A stretch of 53,657 nucleotides of DNA from Dissophora ornata (taxonomy: Eukaryota; Mortierellomycota; Mortierellomycetes; Mortierellales; Mortierellaceae). The stretch's first letter is position 1, and every line of letters starts with the position of its first letter. Under the pieces are notes generated by a model. That model was not told the origin of the DNA. It made no database searches and saw only the letters and a program-made list of their open reading frames with translations. The stretch lies in contig MU616699.1 in assembly GCA_025201705.1 (NCBI GenBank), forward strand, positions 1 through 53,657, in the 5' to 3' direction. Both the position numbers and the translations under genes were made by a program. This document shows, in pieces, positions 44,744 through 53,657 of the stretch.

Positions 44744-46282
44744 ATGGGAAAGAACGACAGAGGAGGACGCGGACAGGGACATGGCGGAGGACGGGGCAGA
44801 GGCCGCGGTGGAAGTAGAGGTGGTCGTGGAGGCAAACCTCATAACCATCGTCGAGACAGGTACAACCCCTGTGTGTCAGTGTAGCCCGTTGATCAGACTA
44901 ATATCCTAAAGAGCTCATGACTGACTGAACCAGAGGTTCTTTCGTGTCTGGCCAAATAGAGACGACGGCGCAGAGAATGCCCGCGATATGGACCGAGGGG
45001 ATGATTCAGATGGTATGTTTGTGCACTTATTCTGCCAAGGAGGGAACAGTAGCACTCAAAGAAATGTACTCTCGCAAAAGGAAGAGATAGCAATTGAACC
45101 ATTCAAATATCTTGATGAATCAATAGAGCGAGTCAGGAGCAATATCCCAATGCCACTTGGAATGTGGGATTTCGAACATTGTGACCCCAAGCGCTGCTCA
45201 GGAAAAAAACTCGTTCGAATGGGCATGGTCAAGACACTGAAGATCAACCAACGCTTCCTTGGAGTGTGCATGACGTGAGTAGCAAGGGAGAAGCCGCGAA
45301 ATGGAGCCAAAGATTATCTGCCTCTATTCTTACCTTTGTTTTCAGGAGTTCATGAGTTAACTGGACCCTTTTTTCTCTTTTCGTTTAATTTGTAGGCCCA
45401 ATGGTCAACAGGCTGTCTCGCCTTCGGATCGTGAGGTAGTTGCAGAGCATGGATTGGCTGTCGTGGATTGTTCATGGGCCAAATTGGGCGATGTGCCATT
45501 CAAGAAACTGAGGGCAGGACATGACCGACTCTGTAAGTCAGGAACATGCACACGCGATATGGGTGATTGACTATCTACTCTAGTCCGATTATGTCTTTCT
45601 AAAAATAATCTCGTGTATCTTTGCATGGTGTGTTCGAATTTAGTGCCATATCTGATTGCGACAAACCCTGTCAACTATGGAAAACCCTGGAAGCTGAACT
45701 GTGTAGAAGCGTTGGCAGCCTGTTTCTATATCACTGGATTTGATGAATATGGCGACGAGCTGTTGTCAAAATTCAAATGGGGTCATGCTTTCAGGAGAGT
45801 GAATGGGTGAGTGAACGATAACTCTTTAGCACTTTTGTGTCGATTTTTTTTTTTTTTTTTTTTTTTTTTTGCATGAACTGAAATTATTATTATTATTGTT
45901 ATTGTTCTATGGGGGTTATAGAGAATTGTTGGCAAAGTACGCTAAATGCACAGATTCGGCGTCGGTGATCGCCGCCCAGAACGAATACCTCGCCATGATT
46001 GAAAAAGAACATAACGAACGGCACGACGGCGAGCACAGCGACGACGATCTGATGGTCCGCAATACAAATCACAAAATGGCGTTTAGCGATGATGAGGGAA
46101 GCGATGAAGGCAGTGACGAGGAGGACAGTGACGAAGAAGAAGAGGACGAGGAGGGCGAAGAGAGCGAGGAGAGCGAACAGGAAGAAAGTGAGGAAGAAGA
46201 AGAAGAAGAAGAAGAAGAGGAAGAGGAAGAGAGTGAAGAGGAATCTATCTCGCAAACAATGAAGAAAACTCACATCAAATAA
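44744..46282 (+). CDS. TSR3: 18S rRNA aminocarboxypropyltransferase Tsr3
   Basis: Six exons: 44744-44859, 44936-45012, 45127-45274, 45396-45532, 45644-45806 and 45922-46282, giving 333 aa. The core is unmistakable: [76 protein letters not shown] and [12 protein letters not shown]. Family knowledge: it transfers the acp group from S-adenosylmethionine to the hypermodified pseudouridine in helix 31 of 18S rRNA in the cytoplasm, a late 40S step. The N-terminus is a glycine/arginine-rich (RGG-like) stretch of ~35 residues. The C-terminus is an Asp/Glu run of ~60 residues. A 28-base T-run (about 45843-45870) sits in the last intron. Confidence 0.95.
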
Positions 46283-46355
46283 ACCACCTCACTGTAACCT
46301 CGTATTGCTTCCCAAAGAAGAAGAAACAGGAAAAAAGGACCCTGCCTGGATCATA

Positions 46356-47670
46356 CTACAGCGTGAGTTCATGGAATGATTCCTGCTGCGACCTCTCGAA
46401 CTGGTCTACTTGCTCCAGCACCTGTCTCAAGAACTGAACGACTACCTCACAAAATCTGACCTGTGATGCCTGGTCTGAAATGGCATGGTCGGCATCTGGC
46501 AGAACAGCGGCTCCAAGCGAGGAAGGGCAGGCTGCAGTCAGCTGCGATACTAGCTGCACCTTGTTGATATGGTCAGGTACATACTCGTCCTTGCCAGAGT
46601 GGACCATGACCAGAGGTGTTTTGACCTGTCCAAAGAGCGCCTGCATCTTTTCGAATGGGATGTCAGAGCTGAACATGTCGTCATCTCCTCTGCAAGGTCA
46701 AGATGGAAGAGGTGGGAGCTTTTAGTTTTCCGCGAGAGATATGTGGCTAGTTCAAACTAATGCTCCGATGTCTAGCGCTTTTTCAGAGTTGGTCCAAGAA
46801 GATACATACCCAACGGACGCCAAAGAGTTGAATCGGTATGCTGTCACAGGCGCGATATCCACCTCTCGCACCATGAGCTCCTGGCCCTGTTGAACACACG
46901 TTAATGATGAACATTTAAATAAAGGTACTGCCATTCCTCAAATGAGGTATCCAATTGCTCCAATCTCAGTCTAGGAGCGCTACCTTGCCATCATTGATCA
47001 TTCGCTGAGCGAGCCTGAGATATTTTCCATACATATCAATCGACGATGCCATGAACTCCCGATCCGATACTGGTCCCTGGAGCACAATTCCTTGGATCGC
47101 CGCCCTGTGTTCCCCGTAAATCGCATATGAGATTGCGTCTTGACACCCTGTCGAATGCCCCACGATAAACAGCCGTGTCTTTGCTCTCTCTTCTCGCAAG
47201 AACGTGAACAAGACGTCCAGCTCCCGGACATCCTCCTGCAAAGACGAGGACCCATAGCCCATGTGGCTGCTGGTGAGCATAACCTGGATCAGTGAGAACC
47301 CCAATTGGTCCGCAAGGGCTTTGCTAAGATACGGGAGATAAGGCAGAGCATGGTAGCCGTCCAAGAGTCCTCCGATAAACACAACGGAGCCAGTGGCGTG
47401 ATCAGGACCAGACTCGAACATTGTCAAACGCGTCAGGGGGTTGTAGACGGAGAGTGTTCCTTGAAGACTGATCATGGTTGGAAGTCCTGCGCTCCGGTCC
47501 TGTCTGGTGATGAGTTGCAAGGGTGCGGCGAAGTTGTTCCGAAAAAAGGTGAATGGGCGCAACCAGACGACAGTGGCCAGTGCACACGTGATATGGGCGC
47601 CAATGGGCAATGCACTCCATGAAAAGCGGATGCAGCTGTGTGCAAGGAGGGCGGGAGATGGTCTCTTCAT
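46356..47670 (-). CDS. DUF1749 alpha/beta-hydrolase-fold protein
   Basis: Three exons, 47670-46984, 46886-46810 and 46689-46356, give 365 aa. The fold is seen in VVFIGGLLDGYHALPYLPYL, the nucleophile elbow FIVGHSTGCQDAISY (GHSTG), LQGPVSDREFM, and the late acid and His segments MVHSGKDEYVP and DADHAIS. This is the DUF1749 pattern of small fungal and plant hydrolases; the substrate is unknown. The Met at 47670 adds an N-terminal hydrophobic stretch (ALPIGAHITCALATVVWL) that could be an anchor. A shorter start at about 47475 (MISLQGTLSVYN) would begin where typical family members do. It diverges from HUL5 with 153 bp between start codons. Confidence 0.85.
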
Positions 47671-47823
47671 TCATCGCCCTACCCCTTCGCTCTCGCCACT
47701 GGCATCCCCACTTTTATATTGTTACTTGCCAGTGTATCTCCTGAATATCTTCCACAGCCTCTCGTTCTCTGTTTGCACTTCATACAATACCACCCCACCT
47801 CCTGTTCTCTACACACGACTGGC

Positions 47824-50800
47824 ATGTTCCCTGCGCGTCCAGGGGTAGACAAGAAGGCCGCCCTGTTGGCCCAGGCCAAAGCAGAGCGCCTGGCCCGAAG
47901 CAGCCAAAAGATTGAGCAAGACGCCGCCCGAAGCAGTCAAAAGAAGATCGAGCAAGATGCCGCCCTCCAAGGAAGCTCTGCCACCCGGATACAAAAGTTC
48001 TGGCGTCGCGTCCAAGCTCGTCGTGCCATCAATAATCAGCAGCGTGCAGACTGGGATGCTCTCGCTTCCAGTTTACCATCGACACCGACACTTGGCCTTG
48101 TGCGCAACCTGCAATTGACTTTCTTGCTGCTCCGTTTCTACGATCCAATCGCGTGTCCTATGGACAGTAAGCGACTGGCAACGCTGTGCAGGCTGTTGCA
48201 GTCAAAGACGATCATTGCGGCAGAGGAGAATAGCCATTCAACGACTGCAGCTGAAGGAAGTGCCTCGACAATTGCGGCATCTTCGCCGTTGTTGTCGTCA
48301 ATCTCGGAGGCTGCAGCGTCGCCAAAGGCTGATCAGAAACCAACCATGCAGGTTCCTTTCCAGATGATATTGCTTCACGCCCGATACGCAAACCTTGCGG
48401 CGACAGCTATTCAAAGACTCTTGCAATTGTGTATCAAGGCTATCATTGGAAATCAGATCGATCCTAGTAGCAAACCTTCCAGCGACGTCGCTACTTCCAC
48501 GATCGCCACTACGGGCAAAACAACAAACAGCGCGCCATCTCCAAAGTCGAGTACTAGCACATTCGGCGGTCAGGAATATAATCTGTACCTTTCTGGACCA
48601 GAGCTGCGCTTCCTGATGGCCTTTGTCGACGTCAACACCTACCGATTACCAGAGTCTGTTAATTCAGCCATTAGGACCCAAATGTCTGACCGAGGAACGG
48701 CGCTCATTGTCAGGATCCTCAACAGTGGGCAGTTTTACAAGGATGTCAGAGTCGGGATTGTACCAAGGGTGGAAGTATTGATCCAACTGCAGGAGCGGGC
48801 TAAAAGGACGTCTCTCGTCCCTGCAGAGGCTTCGAAGCAAAAAGCACTCTCGCTTTGGATTACAGCAATATGGAGGTGTTGTCTCTTGCTCCAGTCTGTG
48901 GATAAGGATGTGACGGAAAAAGCCGCAGCTTCATCGTTGAGGGGAAAGCAGCACAAGGATAATCTTATTAATCTGCACAGTGATGAATCAACGGCTGTAG
49001 GCATTGCGCGCTATGTCCTTACCATACCACTATTTGCGGCGTGTCTGGATGATCTCTGCCTACAACTAGCATCGCAGAGCAATGCCCTGAAGGAGACCTT
49101 GGATGCTATCCTGGATCTCCGTCACCAACAGTACATGCTTTCAGCCATGACTCTCAACGACACACTCATGCTTCTTGGAAATATCACACAACTCTACCGA
49201 GCGAACATGACCAAGAACACAGACGCGGTCAATGCTGGACTAAAAAGTCAGTTGGTTGAGGTTGTTGTGATCCTACTGACCCATTGCCAAAAGTACGCCT
49301 CTCCAACACAGACCACAGAGTTCTGCAGATACCATCCTTTCTTCTCGTGGACCAGCGCCTCCCAAAAGAACCAGCAGCTTTCGGCAGCTCAGGCGAAAAT
49401 GTTGACACAGCAATTGGAGTTCCTCTGGAGCAAGGAGTTTGCCCTGGGAACGTTTCGTGCCCTTCTTGACCTCTCACTCCCACCAGCAAGCGCAGGCTTT
49501 ACTGCTTCAACAGATAGTGCTTCTACTGCGAAGCGCGATATCTTGCCATCGACTAGCAGTCATGCAGGTATTGCGGTCGGCAAATCATCGGACCCTCAGC
49601 GCGCGCTACTTTCAATCGAAGTCCAGCAGGCGTGCCTGTTCTACATGACTCTAATGAAGTCCTTTGATGCCCAAAAGACAAAGATCTTGGTCACACTCAT
49701 GTACCTGCCGTCGTTCCTGACGCGACTCTGGCGATTCATGGCCACCCTGGGACCCAAGGGTGGAATGTACATTTATTTGGAAGCAGCGGCCGGTAGCGGG
49801 AAGAAGGGCCTTGACCAGGAACCGTTGATCGCCATCTTACAGATCTTTTGTGAGTGCTGCGCAAGGTTTTTTATGTAAGTTCGTGGTCTCTCAGAAGCCC
49901 ACCAGTTCTGCCGTAAATGTCAAGCCAAAAAAAAAAAACGCGACTGATTGATCGAACAAAAAAAAAAAATGTTTTATCCAAAACGCCATGCAGTACCATA
50001 GACGACGATGATATGTACGAGCAGCAGAAGACATGGGAGTTATCAGAGCTGGTTTTCATGTCTGGATTCCTCAACCAATTCTGCTTCTTCATCCTGAGTC
50101 AGCAACAAGATCCTGATCCTAAGGATGTCTCCAGAACAACCAACGCCGCAACTGGGGCTGCGGCTGCAGAGCTCCCTCCCTCGTCGCCTCTCCCGCCCAT
50201 ATTTTACCACGCACGCCAGGTCCTGCTACAGCTATACGAGCGAGACTGCCGACGGTCATTTTGTCCCCAGAATCACTGGCTTTTGATGCATCCAACCAAA
50301 AGTGTCTTCCAGTCCCCACTGCAGCTTCTAGCATCGCTCAAGATATCCAGCAAGGACCGATCTTCAGGTAGCAACAACAGCAGCGGCAGTAGCAACAATG
50401 GCCCGACAATGTCCTCGATGGTCACCAAGGGTAGTGGCGGCTTGTTTTCTTTCTCTTCCTCAAAATCGCCACCGCAATATGCCACACCAAAGGAATTTAT
50501 TTCGAAAGTCGGTCAAAAGGATAGGACAGCGCTACAGATCCTCGAGACCATGCCTCATGTCATTCCCTTCACCGCCCGTCTAGAGATCTTTCGCGATTTC
50601 ATAAAAGAGGAGAAGACCCAACGATCGCAGTCCCTGGCGCTCGTTCGGCCGGACCTTCACCAGTCCGTCATGGTCCGAGTCCGACGTGGGTACATCCTTG
50701 AGGATGGGTACAACAGTCTGGGCCAGCTCTCCGCCAGCGGATGGAAGAACACGATCCGAGTAAAGTTCGTGAACAAGGTTGGAGCGGATGAGGCTGGAAT

Positions 50801-51751
50801 CGATCAAGGTGGACCGTTTAAGGAGTTCATGGAAAGCTTTTTGGAGGCTGGATTCTCACCGAATCTAAACTTGTTCACGACGTCGACCGCGTCGATGAAT
50901 ATGCTCTACCCATCACCGACTTCTCAGTATACACACCCGAGCACAGGCTTAGACTTGTTGCGGTTGTTTGGCAAGATGTTGGGTAAGGCCATGTATGAGG
51001 GTCTACTGGTCGAGGTGAAGTTTGCAAACTTCTTTTTGAGCAAGATTCTGGGACGGACAGTGTTTTTGGATGAGATGAGGTCATACGATGAACAAGTGTA
51101 TCAGAACCTAATGTTTGTGAAAAAGTACGACGGCGACGTTGAGGACTTGGGGTTGACATTTTCGCTGGATGAAGAGGTATTTGGGACTCATCGCACGATT
51201 GAGTTGATTGGTGGTGGGAAGGACGTGGCGGTCACCAAGGACAACAGGATCAATTACATCTTCAAGGTATCGGACTACCGGCTGAACAGGCAGATCCAGG
51301 ATCAATCCAAGGCATTCATAGAAGGGTAATATTGGCGACCCCTGTGCCAATGCGTTTCGTGTTAGATATGCTCGTCTTTAAATGTATATTAATGGTTTTG
51401 CAACGAGCTAGGTTCCGGTCGGTCATCCCGCGGCACTGGATCTCCATGTTCTCGCCACAAGAGCTACACCGCGTCATGGCAGGCGAAGACGTTGACTTTG
51501 GCAAGTACACGCTTTTCCCTTTTTCCTCCATGAAGTACAGCTATGACTAACTCTCATGTCTTTATGTTAATATTGAAAAAAAAACAGATGTGCAAGATCT
51601 AAGAGCGCACACTGAGTACCAGAACGGATACTTTGACCAACACCCCGTCATCCGCAACCTCTGGACCGTACTCAACGACTTTACCTCTGAAGAAAAGCGC
51701 GCCTTTCTCAAATTCGTCACTAGTTGTTCCAAGGCAAGTCTCTACTCTATT

Positions 51752-51801
<50 letters not shown>

Positions 51802-52597
51802 TTTGCTATGCTGCCTTTGACTCTACACACGTCGTTTCTGATATATACATATTTGTCCTTTCTTCGTAGCCACCGCTTGGAGGGTTCAAACATTTATACC
51901 CGCCATTCGCGATCCGTCTAGTCATGGACCCCACGACCTCGGATTCGGCGCAGGATGGCATTGGTGCGCCTGCGCCTCGTCAGTTCGGCAGTGGCGCTCC
52001 TCGTATCGGTAACAGCCAACATCAACGCGCTTCCACCAGCAACAGTACTAGTAGCTCTAGTGGAGGCAGTGGATTTGGGTCGCGGCTAAGATCTGCGTTC
52101 AATAACGGTAACAACAACAGTAACAATAGTCAATCGAACAGGCCCTCGGCCTCCTCTTCATCCGTCTCAACGTCGTCGTCTTCTGGTCCCTCTGCTTTCG
52201 CGTTGACGGTGGACGAGCATGGGACGCCTGCGGCGTTGGGGGTTGTAAAGTCGTTCTTTGGAGGAGTCATTGGAAATGTGGGATCGAGCGAAAGTGCGGG
52301 AAAGAAGGCACGTTTGCCCACAAGGTACGAAAAACCAAACCAAACCAAAGAGAGAAAACGCAATATGTGGTATGGGGGGGATTAAAAAAAAAAAAAAAAA
52401 AAAACTTGCGAGCAAAAAGGGTTTCCGGCACTGACATTCGTTTTGTTTTATTTGTTTACCCATTTCGACGCTCATGTACTTCTTCAAGCTCTACGTGCTT
52501 CAACTTGTTGAAGCTACCGCCATTCAGCTCAAAGTCGGTCCTGAAAGAAAAGTTGCGCTATGCGATTATGTCCAACACCGGATTCGAATTATCTTGA
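47824..52597 (+). CDS. HUL5: HECT-type E3 ubiquitin ligase, Hul5/UBE3C family
   Basis: Six exons: 47824-49874, 49994-51325, 51412-51500, 51588-51733, 51870-52324 and 52489-52597, giving 1,393 aa. The N-terminus has a charged coil and an IQ motif ([16 protein letters not shown], ~53-68), the Hul5/UBE3C hallmark. The HECT domain covers the C-terminal ~480 residues: [82 protein letters not shown] and the catalytic Cys1361 in [10 protein letters not shown]. Family knowledge: it elongates ubiquitin chains on proteasome-bound and misfolded proteins. Introns 3 and 4 use GC donors (GCAAGT). A ~130-residue Ser/Asn-rich insert precedes the catalytic Cys loop. The start is the first Met before the coil. 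Confidence 0.94.
51756..51802 (+). repeat. (TC)n(AC)n microsatellite in HUL5 intron 4
   Basis: A run of about 16 TC/CT dinucleotides followed by five AC units, inside the intron at 51734-51869. It lies close upstream of the branch and acceptor region and could act as part of a long polypyrimidine tract. Confidence 0.9.
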
Positions 52598-52770
52598 AAC
52601 ACAAAGTCCACCCACAGTTATAATAAACGTTACACTTTTGGTCCATGGCGTTTTATTTGCTGTTGTTGTTGCGAGTGTACATGCAATATGCGCGAACACG
52701 TATTCGTAATCATACTCTGGGTAAATTATATTTATATATATTTTTTTTTTTTCATATTCGGTCCTTTCTT
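52598..52770. terminator. Convergent 3' flanks of HUL5 and the Ost-alpha-like gene
   Basis: Only 173 bp separate the two stop codons. An AATAAA signal (about 52622) serves HUL5. AT-rich TATATATATT sequence at 52729-52752 likely serves the minus-strand gene, so their transcripts may overlap at the ends. Confidence 0.5.
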
Positions 52771-52890
52771 TTAGTACTGGTAGTCATCGGCAGGCTTGGA
52801 TAAATACGCCTGTTGCTGCTGGAGCTGCTGCTGCTGCTGCTGATATTGTTGATGCTGCAACTGCTGTTGCTGAACCTGTTGATGCTGCAA

Positions 52891-52922
<32 letters not shown>

Positions 52923-53657
52923 TCATCTCGTAAGTATTCTGGCGATAGCTGTTGGTCGTATGCGCATTATCCACGTTGCTCAAAAGCGGCGCCTGCTGCT
53001 GTGGATCACTGTAATTAAACTTGTCACCTGCCTCCAAACTCGGGCTATCCATCGTCATCGCCAGTGGATCAGCACCGCTAGGCGTTACATTGCCACCAGC
53101 AAAACTGCCATTCTTGCTGGAATAGCGGTTCTTTGCACGGATGATACTGGCGCGCTTCACAGCTCCACTCAAGTGTTCGTCACGAATGGGCAGAGGGCGT
53201 CCCATGATGATGAACGCAATATCCTTACAGGCCCATCCGATCTCCTTGACAAGGTCGATAGGGTTGAATCCATCGCGGAGGGATCTCCTAACGGGCGTGT
53301 TATAGGTACCGACGTAGGGCTCGTAGCCGAAGGAGTAAACGTGAAGGATGGCAAAGACGACCATCTCCACGCAGATCAACAGTGCTGAAATTCCAATCTC
53401 GATGTTGGAGACCGACCAGTACTCCGTTGCCTTGAACACATCTGATGGTGGAGTAGAAAATAGAGGCAAAGGCAAAGGCAAAGGCAAAAAAAGTGTTAGG
53501 TGAGACCCTTGATAAACCGGCCATTTTTTTTTTTTTACGCACACGATGTATTTGAAGAAGACTTACTGAGGTCACCCAAAAGACTCAGCAGGCACGTCTG
53601 CCAAAAGCAGAAAAAGATGACCAGCTTGACGCACAGGAACTTCATGAACGGCTCTAT
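52771..53657 (-). CDS. Ost-alpha/TMEM184 family membrane protein, C-terminal part
   Basis: Two exons are visible, >53657-53567 and 53441-52771; the gene continues past the right edge, so the N-terminal part is missing. The visible part shows membrane segments FLCVKLVIFFCFWQTCLLSLLG and NIEIGISALLICVEMVVFAILHVYSFGYEPYV. This is the usual end of the Ost-alpha (DUF300, TMEM184) family of polytopic proteins. A cytosolic tail follows with a Gln-rich stretch (~50 residues, CAG/CAA coded) and ends DDYQY. Family knowledge: animal OSTalpha transports steroids and bile acids, while fungal members are poorly defined. A tail-localised NIEIG motif splits no domain. Confidence 0.85.
52812..52922. repeat. 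CAG/CTG-rich polyglutamine-coding repeat
   Basis: Imperfect CTG/TTG triplets on the plus strand encode a Gln-rich tail (with His and Leu) in the minus-strand Ost-alpha-like gene. The longest pure run is nine CTG at about 52896-52922. A similar CTG-rich tract (about 585-690) encodes the Gln runs of the kinase at the left end. Confidence 0.85.

Overview
The window is nuclear DNA from a filamentous, early-diverging fungus. My best guess is Mucoromycota, probably the Mortierella group. The grounds are short GT-AG introns in almost every gene, base composition near 50% GC, CAA/CAG-rich low-complexity protein tails, a RACK1 gene that appears to host the U24 snoRNA in an intron, and an SZT2 gene, which the ascomycete model yeasts lack. 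No search could be run, so the lineage is an inference. I built every main gene model by joining exons by eye. In the complete models the reading frame is kept across all junctions and the total length divides by three.

Left arm (1-17.2 kb): a CaMKK/Ssp1-type kinase (-) and a plasma-membrane syntaxin (+) diverge from a 1.8-kb spacer. RACK1/Cpc2 (+) follows, with a U24-like C/D snoRNA in its last intron. Next are a Ysc84-type SYLF-SH3 actin-patch protein (-), diverging from a sphingolipid fatty acid 2-hydroxylase of the Scs7/FA2H type (+), and then a T5orf172/GIY-YIG-fold protein (-).

Repeat-rich island (17.2-22.3 kb): a tRNA-Ala(AGC), two retroposed copies of one element family flanked by 19-bp direct repeats (one of 488 bp, one of only 33 bp), a zinc-finger-like ORF, a ~450-bp polypurine tract and a decayed retrotransposon RNase H domain. 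I see no intact gene in the rest of it.

Centre (22.3-37.3 kb): a 12.5-kb, seven-exon gene (-) for a 3,981-residue SZT2 homologue, the large subunit of the KICSTOR complex that controls TORC1 through GATOR1. Behind it is a predicted mitochondrial membrane J-domain protein (-).

Right arm (38.3-53.7 kb): a Pho80-type cyclin (+), RPB10/RPABC5 (-) diverging from UPF3 (+), IMP4 (-) diverging from TSR3 (+), a DUF1749 alpha/beta hydrolase (-) diverging from a Hul5/UBE3C HECT ubiquitin ligase (+), and an incomplete Ost-alpha/TMEM184 membrane protein (-) running off the right edge.

There are no operons. The notable arrangement is head-to-head pairing over short spacers: IMP4/TSR3, both for 18S/40S biogenesis, 236 bp apart; RPB10/UPF3, 306 bp; DUF1749/HUL5, 153 bp. 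The most unusual items are the fungal SZT2, the hairpin-ended and extremely 5'-truncated retrocopy, the two GC-AG introns plus a ~130-residue insert in the HECT lobe of HUL5, and the IMP4 first exon whose only coding content is the ATG.
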